Positions 1-5,873 of a DNA stretch of 5,873 nucleotides are shown here, piece after piece. Each line of letters opens with the position of its first letter. The stretch's first letter is position 1. Made by a program: the position numbers and the translations under genes. The notes under the pieces were generated by a model. The model did no database searches. It was given only the letters and a program-made list of their open reading frames with translations, and was not told the origin of the DNA. The stretch lies in assembly GCA_025454075.1 (NCBI GenBank), contig JALOPD010000236.1, positions 1-5,873 on the forward strand, written 5' to 3'. Source of the DNA: Desulfobacterales bacterium. GTDB lineage: Bacteria; Desulfobacterota; Desulfobacteria; Desulfobacterales; UBA2174_A.

Positions 1-1807
1 TTTCGAGGACGTTCAGCACCTTGAGGAAGAACCCCCGCAGCAGGTGCGAGGTCCAGTCGTTCCAGGCGGCCGGGCCGGTCGCCATGGAATCGGCCACCGT
101 GAGGAGATAAAGCATCTTCAGCCGTTCGGGGTCCTTGATGCGCTGGGCGCAGACGATGGCCGTCTCCTCGTCGTGGATGTCGCGGCGCGTGGCCGTCTTG
201 ATGAGATAGAGGTGCTCGCGCACCAGAAACGCGACCGTTTCCACCTCCTCCGGCGTCAACCCCCTTTCGTTCAGGATGCGGCGGACCGCCTCCGCACCGC
301 TTTCGGAGTGGTCTTGGTCGGCCGCGGCCTTGCCGATGTCGTGCAGCAGGGCCGCCCAGTACAGAAGCACCTTGTTTTTAAGCTCACGGTGGATCCGGGC
401 GAACAGTTTTTCGGCGGGGCGGTCGTGGGCCGCGAGCTCTTTGACCCTCTGGACGGTTCGCAGCAGGTGCCTGTCGACGGGGTACAAATGGTACTCATCG
501 TATTGAATCCGGTTCGAGATCGCCTGGAACTCGGGGATGAGTGCGCCCAGAAACCCCGTGGCCAGCATGTCGTCCAGGAGGCCGGTGGTTGCCTCCGGGG
601 CCAGAAGGGTGCGTTCGAAGGCCCGCACGATCTCCGGCGCCGAGCGATAGGCCGGCCCGACGAGGTACAGGAACTCCCGGATCAGGCGTTTGGCCTCTCC
701 GGTCAGCGGCGCGTCCAGGCGGGCGCTTTCCTCGAAGGCCCGGATGAGCAGCTCGGGGCGCTTTAGAATCGCCTCGGGCCCTGTGAAGTTGAGCCTGCCC
801 GAGGAGACGATCTGGATGCCTTCCAGGGGGGTCTTCGATGTGTTCCGTCGCCGCCCTTTTTTTTCGGTGCCCAGCTCGTGCAGGAGCATGAGGTGCTGCT
901 GTTTCACCAGCTCCATCCGGCTGTGGAGCTCGCCCAGGAAACGCTCCACCGGCTGCTGCCCGGCCCCGGGCCTGTATTTCAGCCGTTCGGCGATCGTGAT
1001 CTGGTTTTCAAAATGCAGCTGATCGCTTTTGCGGCGGCTGAGGTGGTGCAGGTGGATGCGAACCGTCCAGATGAACCGCAGGGCGTCCCACAGCTCCTGG
1101 AACTCGGTGTGGGAGACCAGCCCGAAATACTCCAGATCGCGGGGCTGGCGCAGGTCGACTTCCAGCCGCGCCACCCATAGCATGGTGTGGTAATCGCGCA
1201 GCCCGCCCTGGCCTTCCTTCAGGTTGGGTTCCAGCAGGTAGGCGGAATCGCCGAATTGGGCATGCCGGCCGCGGGTGTAGGCCGTCAGCTGCTCCAATAT
1301 GCGGCTCGGATGCTTGCGAATGACCTTGTCCCTGATCTTGGACATCAGCTCGGAGTACAACATCGATACGCCGCAGATGAAACGGGCATCCATGAGCGGC
1401 GTCAGCACGTTCAGGTCCTTGGATGCGAGCGACAGGCATTCCTTGAGGGAGCGCGTGGCATAGCCCACGTCGATCCCGATGTCCCAGAGCGGGTAGATCA
1501 TTTCACGGATGAGATTTTCGGCATCGGCCGGGATGCGCTTTCCGAACAGGAACAGCAGGTCCACGTCCGAGTGCAGGCTCTGCTCTTCCCGGCCGTAGCC
1601 GCCCAGCGCGACGATGGCGTAGGGGTTTTTGTTGATCTCCATGCGCGGGCCGATCATGCTCGTCTCGAAGGCCTGTTCGAAGTAATCGTCTAAGACCCGG
1701 GCGTGCTGCTTCATGAAGTCGGGCTGCTTGCCGCGCAAAAAGCGATCGGTCAAGTGCGCGATTTTTTCCTGCAGCTGCCTGCTGGCGGTTTCGTGTACGC
1801 TTTGCAT
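1..1807 (-). CDS. glnD: GlnD, [protein-PII] uridylyltransferase / uridylyl-removing enzyme (3' end outside window)
   Basis: GlnD is the cytoplasmic glutamine sensor of nitrogen control: it transfers UMP from UTP to PII when glutamine is low and removes it when glutamine is high. The frame is open for 602 codons from ATG 1807-1805 to the left edge with no stop. The nucleotidyltransferase domain is at about residues 30-310, with GGYGR at 69-73, the metal-binding pair D81-V-D83, and the family signature LKEGQGGLRD at 196-205. The HD hydrolase domain is at about 430-590, with H447, H489-D490, H500, H532 and D573. Full-length members have about 850-900 residues, so the two C-terminal ACT glutamine-binding domains should lie beyond position 1. 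The start is supported by AGGAAG six bases upstream and an in-frame TAA at 1882-1880 with no ATG, GTG or TTG between. A sigma-54-type promoter precedes it. All catalytic motifs checked are intact. Identification is firm from motifs; only the C-terminus is unseen. Confidence 0.96.
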   Translation of the reverse strand, partial: MQSVHETASRQLQEKIAHLTDRFLRGKQPDFMKQHARVLDDYFEQAFETSMIGPRMEINKNPYAIVALGGYGREEQSLHSDVDLLFLFGKRIPADAENLIREMIYPLWDIGIDVGYATRSLKECLSLASKDLNVLTPLMDARFICGVSMLYSELMSKIRDKVIRKHPSRILEQLTAYTRGRHAQFGDSAYLLEPNLKEGQGGLRDYHTMLWVARLEVDLRQPRDLEYFGLVSHTEFQELWDALRFIWTVRIHLHHLSRRKSDQLHFENQITIAERLKYRPGAGQQPVERFLGELHSRMELVKQQHLMLLHELGTEKKGRRRNTSKTPLEGIQIVSSGRLNFTGPEAILKRPELLIRAFEESARLDAPLTGEAKRLIREFLYLVGPAYRSAPEIVRAFERTLLAPEATTGLLDDMLATGFLGALIPEFQAISNRIQYDEYHLYPVDRHLLRTVQRVKELAAHDRPAEKLFARIHRELKNKVLLYWAALLHDIGKAAADQDHSESGAEAVRRILNERGLTPEEVETVAFLVREHLYLIKTATRRDIHDEETAIVCAQRIKDPERLKMLYLLTVADSMATGPAAWNDWTSHLLRGFFLKVLNVLE

Positions 1808-1813
1808 GCCGGG

Positions 1814-1819
1814 CTTCCT
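1814..1819 (-). promoter_or_regulatory. Shine-Dalgarno sequence of glnD
   Basis: The minus strand reads AGGAAG followed by a six-base spacer (CCCGGC) and then ATG. This is a good ribosome binding site and fixes the glnD start at 1807, because no other standard start codon exists in frame between it and the upstream TAA. Confidence 0.8.
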
Positions 1820-1846
1820 GTTATCCTGACGAGTCAGCCGGGATTC

Positions 1847-1863
1847 AGCAAGGCGCGTGCCAA
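1847..1863 (-). promoter_or_regulatory. Sigma-54 (RpoN) -24/-12 promoter of glnD
   Basis: The minus strand reads TTGGCACG-CGCC-TTGCT. This matches every base of the sigma-54 core consensus YTGGCACG-N4-TTGCW, with the invariant GG (1861-1860) and GC (1849-1848) separated by exactly 10 bases. Transcription should begin near 1834-1836, giving a leader of about 28 nt that still contains the AGGAAG ribosome site. Sigma-54 promoters are silent without an ATP-hydrolysing enhancer-binding protein such as NtrC, so glnD expression is inferred to respond to an activator, plausibly nitrogen limitation. The element lies in the intergenic gap, correctly oriented and spaced, which makes a chance match unlikely. 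The activator is unknown: I found no convincing NtrC-type dyad upstream. Confidence 0.87.
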
Positions 1864-1892
1864 GTGGTCTTGCGGAGGTTTAAGTAAAGCGA

Positions 1893-1905
1893 TATCAATT
1901 GGTTG
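1893..1905 (+). promoter_or_regulatory. Putative IHF binding site upstream of the glnD promoter
   Basis: TATCAATTGGTTG on the plus strand matches WATCAA-N4-TTR at every defined position. It lies about 57-69 bp upstream of the predicted sigma-54 start. This is the zone where IHF typically bends DNA between a -24/-12 promoter and its upstream activator sites (known from nif and other RpoN promoters). The consensus is short, and IHF specificity in this organism is assumed from enterobacterial data, so the call rests on the match together with its position. Confidence 0.5.
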
Positions 1906-1930
1906 GGCGAAAAATGCCGGGAGGCGAGAA

Positions 1931-1990
1931 GGGTTTGAATATTACAAAATTGGAACTATAGATATTTTATCAGGTACAATTTTGTTGTTT
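1931..1990. other. AT-rich block spanning the glnE 3' end and the glnD upstream region
   Basis: By hand count about 15 of 60 bases are G or C, in sharp contrast to the GC-rich coding sequence on both sides. It covers the last codons and tandem stops of glnE and the distal part of the glnD upstream region, roughly 95-155 bp before the predicted start. It may be a curved or activator-binding region, but I see no clear dyad of a known activator and no well-spaced sigma-70 promoter pair in it. Confidence 0.5.
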
Positions 1991-4894
1991 TTTGCCGGGG
2001 TTCCCGGCGCCTCGCCGTTTGTGGAAGACCGCCTGCCAGATGCGCCGAATGCGATGCTGCAGGCGCTCGAATTTTTCCACCGGGACGAGGGCCGGCTTTT
2101 CCTGGAGGCTCAGCTGGTGGGCGGCGGCTCGGTAGATGAGATAGGCGTGCTTGAGGACGTGGGCCGTGAACTCGCTGAGCACGGCGGACCCGATCAGCGT
2201 CTGGATCAGGCGCACGTTGTCGGTCCAGACCACGAGCTCCGGGTAGCGATGGGCGTGGAGCAGGGCCAGGTACTGAACGAGAAACTCGATATCGACGATG
2301 CCGCCGGGATCCTGCTTCAGATCGAACTCGCCCGCCGGGGGCAGCCGCCGTTCGCGGCGCATGCGTTCGCGCATCTCCATGACATCGGCGCACAGCCGGT
2401 CCTGCGGCCGGGGGCGGGCCAGGACCTCGGCACGGATGGCGTCGAAGCGCGCGGTGATCCGGCGCTCCCCGCTCACCGGCCGCGCCTTGATGAGCGCCTG
2501 GTGCTCCCAGGTCCAGGCCTCGGTGAGCTGGTAGTCGCGGAAGGCCTCCACGTGCTGGACGAGGATGCCGGAGATGCCGCTCGCCCGCAGGCGGGTGTCA
2601 ATGTCGTAAGCCCGCCCGGCGCGGGTGTGGGAGGTCAGAATGTGGATCACCCGCTGGCCCAGCCGGTTGAAGAACTGGGCGTTGTCGATCGGCCGGGGGC
2701 CGCCGTTCGTCTGCCCGTCGATGCCGGCGTGCAGGAAGACCAGGTCCAGGTCGGAGCCGTACCCCAGCTCGAGCCCGCCCAGCTTGCCGTAGGCGATTAC
2801 GGCGAAGCCGCGGTCGCAGGGGGCCCCGTTCAGCCGGCAGACCGGCGTGCCGTGGCGTTCCACCAGGTGCTGCCAGGCCAGGTCCACCACGGCGTTGATG
2901 ACGACCTCGGCGATGTCCGAAAGATAGTCGCTGACGCGCATGAGGGGCAGGCGGCCGCTGACGTCGGCGGCGGCCACCCGCAACACGTTGACCTGCTTGA
3001 AGATGCACAGCTCTTCGATCTGGACCTCCAGATCGTCGCCCGGCGCCCGGCTCAGGCGGCGCTTGAGCTCGGCGGCGATGGCCTCGCGGGCCGGGGGGCG
3101 GTAGAGGGTGCGGGGATCGAGCAGTTCGTCCAGCAGCACCGGGTGCTGGGCCAGAAAAGTGGCCACCCAGGGGCTTGCGTCCGTGAGCTTCACGAGGTGG
3201 CCCAGCGCCGCGGGGTATTCCAGTAGCAAAGCCAGATAGCTCGTCCGGCGCTCGATGGAGCGGATCAGGTCCGCCAGTCGGCGCAGCGTGGGGAGCGGAT
3301 GGCCGGCGCGGCCCGTTTCCATCAGCACCAGGGGGATCAGCCGGTCGAGGCGCTGGCGGCCCGTTTCGCTCAGGGCGCGGGTTTCGGAGTCCCCGCGCAG
3401 CCCTTCCAGGACCTGGAGCGCCTCGCCGGCCGGGTCATAGCCGATCTTCTCGAGGACACCGGCCGCCTCGGAAGGGCCGATGCGCTGCTGCCAGATCGCG
3501 TTCAGCTCGTTTTCACGTTCCCGGTCCAGGCGGTCGCCGTCGCTGCTTTCGAGCAGCATGTGAAAGTGGCCGTGGACCGCCCCGCGGTGGCCATCGAGCA
3601 CCGTCCAGAAATGCGCCGGGTCTTCGAACCCCAGGCTGGCCGCCAGCCGGGCCAACCCCTTCGAATCGGCCGGCAGCTCGTGGGTCTGCCGGTCGGCCAC
3701 TTCCTGGAGCCGGTGCTCGACCGTGCGTAAAAAGACGTAGGCGTCGTCCAGCTCCCGGCGGACCGTTTCCGGGATGGTGCCGCCGGCGGCCAACGCCGCG
3801 AGAACCTCTCGGATCGTGCGTTTCTGAAGGTCCGGGCTGACGCCGCCCCGGATCAACTGGAACATCTGCCCGAAGAACTCGATCTCGCGGATGCCGCCCG
3901 GTCCGAGCTTGATGTCCTGCTGCACTCCCTTGCGGGCGACCTCCTGCGCGATCATTTGCTTCATCGCCCGCAGAGATTCGAAGGCGCCGAAGTCCAGGTA
4001 GCGCCGGTAGACGAAAGGATGCAGGCGCCTGAGGAGCTCTTCCCCGGCGGCCGGGTCCCCGGCGACCCCCCGGGCCTTGATCCAGGCATAGCGCTCCCAG
4101 TCGCGGCCCTGCTCCTGGTAGTATCGCTCCATGGAGTCGAAGCTCATTACCAGCGGGCCGCCGTCGCCGAACGGACGTAGCCGCAGGTCGACCCGGAAGA
4201 CGAACCCCTCGGCCGTGACCTGACCGATCGCCTGAATCAGCCGGCGGGCGAGGCGGGTAAAAAACTCCTCGTTGTCGACGGGGGCGGCCGCTCCCCGGGT
4301 TTGGCCGGGGGCGGGGTAGGCGAAGATCAAATCGATATCCGAGGAGAAATTGAGTTCTCGTGCGCCTAACTTGCCGAGCGCCAGAACCACCAGGCGCTGG
4401 GGGCGGCCGGCCTCCGAATGAGGCTCCCCCAGCTCGGCGCACAGCCGTGGGTGCAGCCAGGCAAGGGTCTGATCGAGGCAGGCCTCCGCCAGGGCGGAGA
4501 GGTCGGCGGTGGTTTCGGTCAGATCGGCCAGGCCGACGATGTCGCGCCAGGCGATCCGCACCAGTTCGCGGCGTCGGAACCGGCGCAGGCGGCCGCTGAG
4601 GTCATCGGCATCGGCGGTTTCGAACAGAACGGAGGCCAGTCGGGCCGCCACGCGGCCGGCGCCGTTCGTTTGCTGCAGTTCGCCGCCGGCGCTGAGCTCC
4701 GCGAGCAGCGTGGGATCCCGAAGGACGCTGTCGGCTGCAAAGTCGCTGAATGCCAGAACCCGCAGGAGCTGGCGGCAGAACTCCGGGTCCTGCGGCAGGC
4801 CAACCCCCGCGTGCCGGCAGGCGTCGAGCAGCCGGCCGCATTTCGTCTCCGCGTCCGCCTGCAACGCGTCCGGCAGCCGTCCCGGGTGGTTCAT
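1970..4894 (-). CDS. glnE: GlnE, bifunctional glutamine synthetase adenylyltransferase / adenylyl-removing enzyme
   Basis: GlnE attaches AMP to a tyrosine of glutamine synthetase when glutamine is plentiful and removes it by phosphorolysis when nitrogen is scarce, directed by PII and PII-UMP. The protein has 974 residues, close to the roughly 950 usual for the family, and both halves are complete. In the N-terminal adenylyl-removing half, GKLG at 174-177 leads into SSDID with D186 and D188, followed by RVDLRLRPFG (D236) and LGPGGIREIEF at 330-340. In the C-terminal adenylyltransferase half, GKLGG at 703-707 leads into SDLD with D715 and D717, followed by YDIDTRLR (D766), AWTWEHQALIKAR at 793-805 and DPGGIVDIEFLVQYLALLH at 862-880. 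An early FSDFAADSVL block at 49-58 supports the ATG start. Only a weak G-rich ribosome site (GGGGG, 4908-4904) precedes it, so coupling to the protease gene 33 nt upstream is plausible. A usual RLRPSG reads RLRASG (A771). The gene ends with tandem stops TGA TAA. Confidence 0.97.
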   Translation of the reverse strand: MNHPGRLPDALQADAETKCGRLLDACRHAGVGLPQDPEFCRQLLRVLAFSDFAADSVLRDPTLLAELSAGGELQQTNGAGRVAARLASVLFETADADDLSGRLRRFRRRELVRIAWRDIVGLADLTETTADLSALAEACLDQTLAWLHPRLCAELGEPHSEAGRPQRLVVLALGKLGARELNFSSDIDLIFAYPAPGQTRGAAAPVDNEEFFTRLARRLIQAIGQVTAEGFVFRVDLRLRPFGDGGPLVMSFDSMERYYQEQGRDWERYAWIKARGVAGDPAAGEELLRRLHPFVYRRYLDFGAFESLRAMKQMIAQEVARKGVQQDIKLGPGGIREIEFFGQMFQLIRGGVSPDLQKRTIREVLAALAAGGTIPETVRRELDDAYVFLRTVEHRLQEVADRQTHELPADSKGLARLAASLGFEDPAHFWTVLDGHRGAVHGHFHMLLESSDGDRLDRERENELNAIWQQRIGPSEAAGVLEKIGYDPAGEALQVLEGLRGDSETRALSETGRQRLDRLIPLVLMETGRAGHPLPTLRRLADLIRSIERRTSYLALLLEYPAALGHLVKLTDASPWVATFLAQHPVLLDELLDPRTLYRPPAREAIAAELKRRLSRAPGDDLEVQIEELCIFKQVNVLRVAAADVSGRLPLMRVSDYLSDIAEVVINAVVDLAWQHLVERHGTPVCRLNGAPCDRGFAVIAYGKLGGLELGYGSDLDLVFLHAGIDGQTNGGPRPIDNAQFFNRLGQRVIHILTSHTRAGRAYDIDTRLRASGISGILVQHVEAFRDYQLTEAWTWEHQALIKARPVSGERRITARFDAIRAEVLARPRPQDRLCADVMEMRERMRRERRLPPAGEFDLKQDPGGIVDIEFLVQYLALLHAHRYPELVVWTDNVRLIQTLIGSAVLSEFTAHVLKHAYLIYRAAAHQLSLQEKPALVPVEKFERLQHRIRRIWQAVFHKRRGAGNPGKKQQNCT
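1994..2008. repeat. Perfect 6-bp inverted repeat at the 3' end of glnE
   Basis: GCCGGG-GTT-CCCGGC (plus strand) is a perfect dyad with a 3-base loop inside the last glnE codons. In the glnE transcript the hairpin is followed by an A-rich run, not by U residues, so it does not have the form of an intrinsic terminator for glnE. It could be a weak pause or 3'-end-stabilising hairpin, or simply the codons for the tail residues AGNPG. Confidence 0.45.
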
Positions 4895-4927
4895 GGCCGG
4901 TAGCCCCCGTATGGGTCGGAGGTCATT

Positions 4928-5873
4928 TCAGCGTGCATACCCCCATTCGCGCAGCCGCTGGGCGGCATGCTGGGCGCGTTGGCCCTGGCGCACCTGCTGC
5001 AGGAAGCGCTGGTATTCGCGGGCGGCCTCGGAGCGGCGGCCCATCCCTTCATAGGAATAACCAATGAAGAAGGCGGTGTTGGGGTTTCCCGGCAGAAGGC
5101 GCTGCGAGGTCTGGAAATCGGTGAGAGCGGTGTCGAATTCTTTGAGATTGAGCCCCGCAATCCCGCTCAAGTGATGACCTTGAGCCTCCTGCGGGAAGAC
5201 CGACTGCGCCTGGCGGGCATAGCGGGCCCCCTCGGCATGATTTTTTTGAATGAGCTGGCATTTGGCCATCGAGACCAGACCGGCATAGTCGTTGGGCGCC
5301 TGTTTCAGGGCGGACCGGTAGTGGGCTTCCGCCTGGCTGAAATTTTTGGAGCCCATGGCCTTGTCCCCCTTCTGCATCTCCTCAATCGCACCCTTGATGG
5401 CCCGCAGCCGCGCGGTATTGTCCATGTAGCGCTCGCGGTGGAGCGGGAGGCCTTTGGCGTCGGCAAAAGTCGTTCGCGCAGCCTGGACGGCGTTCTGGTA
5501 GCGCTCGTCGCTCATGGGGTGGGTGGCGAACATGAGCTCGATGGAACTCGGCTTGGATTTGTTCAAGCCGTTGAGCATCTCCATCAGGCCCACCATGCCC
5601 TCCGGACCATAGCCGGCCCTCACCATGTACTCGGTGCCGAGGGCGTCGGCCTGGCGCTCGTTGTCGCGGCTGTAGCTCGCCAGAAAGGCTCCGGCCCCGA
5701 AACCACCGAGCGTCGAGGCGACCTGTCCCATGCCGGGGGCGGCCACGTCGGCGATGATGGACAGGCTCCCCACAACGATGTTGGTGAGCTGGCCCTTGGA
5801 GAGCTGCTCGGCGGTGTGCCGGGCGTTCACGTGGCCGATTTCGTGGCCGAGCAGAGCGGCGAGCTCGGCCTCG
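4928..5873 (-). CDS. BepA-like M48 family zinc metalloprotease with C-terminal TPR repeats (5' end outside window)
   Basis: This is a peptidase of the M48 family; relatives such as Escherichia coli BepA work in the periplasm on outer-membrane protein quality control. The visible 314 residues begin inside the catalytic domain. HEIGH (visible residues 10-14) supplies two zinc ligands and the catalytic Glu, and ERQAD (72-76) gives the third ligand in the usual ExxxD motif. A THP motif (His118) sits where BepA has its regulatory histidine. A glycine- and alanine-rich hydrophobic stretch lies at about 30-65. About four TPR-like helix pairs follow, roughly 163-194, 197-227, 230-261 and 265-295, ending in GYAR and TGA. 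TPRs would bind partners or substrates. The GTG at 5830 that could be taken as a start is the Val just after HEIGH, so the true start and any signal peptide lie beyond the right edge. The stop is 33 nt before glnE, which suggests one transcript. The family call is firm; the BepA-like role is inferred. Confidence 0.92.
   Translation of the reverse strand, partial: EAELAALLGHEIGHVNARHTAEQLSKGQLTNIVVGSLSIIADVAAPGMGQVASTLGGFGAGAFLASYSRDNERQADALGTEYMVRAGYGPEGMVGLMEMLNGLNKSKPSSIELMFATHPMSDERYQNAVQAARTTFADAKGLPLHRERYMDNTARLRAIKGAIEEMQKGDKAMGSKNFSQAEAHYRSALKQAPNDYAGLVSMAKCQLIQKNHAEGARYARQAQSVFPQEAQGHHLSGIAGLNLKEFDTALTDFQTSQRLLPGNPNTAFFIGYSYEGMGRRSEAAREYQRFLQQVRQGQRAQHAAQRLREWGYAR

Noticed and set aside
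44..766. Plus-strand open frame of 240 codons
   Set aside because: It is a shadow of the glnD HD region, where the catalytic His and Asp residues are encoded on the minus strand.
1910..1930. Possible glnE terminator near the CCCGGCATTTTTCG segment
   Set aside because: Only about three base pairs (GGC/GCC) can form around the T run, and the T run would be in the loop.
1950..1980. Sigma-70 promoter for glnD in the AT-rich block (TTGTAC, TATAG-like hexamers)
   Set aside because: No pair of -35 and -10 hexamers with 16-18 bp spacing was found; AT-richness alone gives such partial matches.
1994..2008. Hairpin as an intrinsic terminator of glnE
   Set aside because: It lies before the stop codon and is followed by A residues in the transcript, not U; the T run on the plus strand precedes the hairpin, so it fails for plus-strand transcription too.
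1703..3226. Long plus-strand open frame (507 codons) crossing the glnE-glnD gap
   Set aside because: It is antisense to highly conserved GlnE and GlnD motifs, shows no recognisable domain, and is of the kind expected opposite GC-rich genes. The minus-strand products are certain.
3513..4442. Minus-strand 309-codon frame inside glnE
   Set aside because: It is an out-of-frame reading of glnE, rich in Arg, Gly and Pro as expected from a shifted GC-rich gene; the glnE frame carries the conserved motifs.
5828..5830. GTG at 5830 as start of the M48 protease
   Set aside because: The codon is the Val directly after HEIGH; starting there would remove the zinc site. The frame stays open to the right edge, so the gene is cut by the window.

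Overview
The window is a compact, GC-rich bacterial segment with all three protein genes on the minus strand. In transcription order (right to left) they are: the 3' part of a BepA-like M48 zinc metalloprotease gene with a TPR tail, a complete glnE (glutamine synthetase adenylyltransferase / adenylyl-removing enzyme), and the 5' two thirds of glnD (PII uridylyltransferase / uridylyl-removing enzyme). The M48 gene runs off the right edge and glnD runs off the left edge. Long open frames on the plus strand are antisense shadows of these genes.

The two-domain GlnE, the GlnD with its nucleotidyltransferase and HD domains, and a sigma-54-type promoter point to a proteobacterium in the broad sense. 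The base composition and gene order would fit a deltaproteobacterium (Desulfobacterota), but that is an inference; no rRNA or other marker is present to settle it.

Layout: 5873-4928 M48/TPR protease (5' end outside); 33-nt gap; 4894-1970 glnE, closed by tandem TGA TAA stops; 162-nt intergenic region; 1807-1 glnD (3' end, including the ACT sensor domains, outside). The protease and glnE are close enough to share a transcript.

The 162-nt gap is the only substantial non-coding stretch and the most informative non-coding sequence. It carries a core-perfect -24/-12 sigma-54 promoter directed at glnD, an exact match to the IHF consensus about 60 bp upstream of the predicted start, a good Shine-Dalgarno sequence, and an AT-rich block (about 25% GC by hand count over 1931-1990). 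I read this as an independent nitrogen-responsive, enhancer-dependent promoter that separates glnD and whatever follows it from the protease-glnE unit.

Functionally, GlnD senses glutamine and sets the uridylylation state of PII. PII or PII-UMP then steers GlnE to adenylylate (switch down) or deadenylylate (switch up) glutamine synthetase. The window therefore holds both bifunctional enzymes of the classical GS-control cascade side by side. I see no transposon, phage, CRISPR, tRNA or rRNA, and no evidence of a novel multi-gene system; the promoter architecture is the item most worth follow-up.
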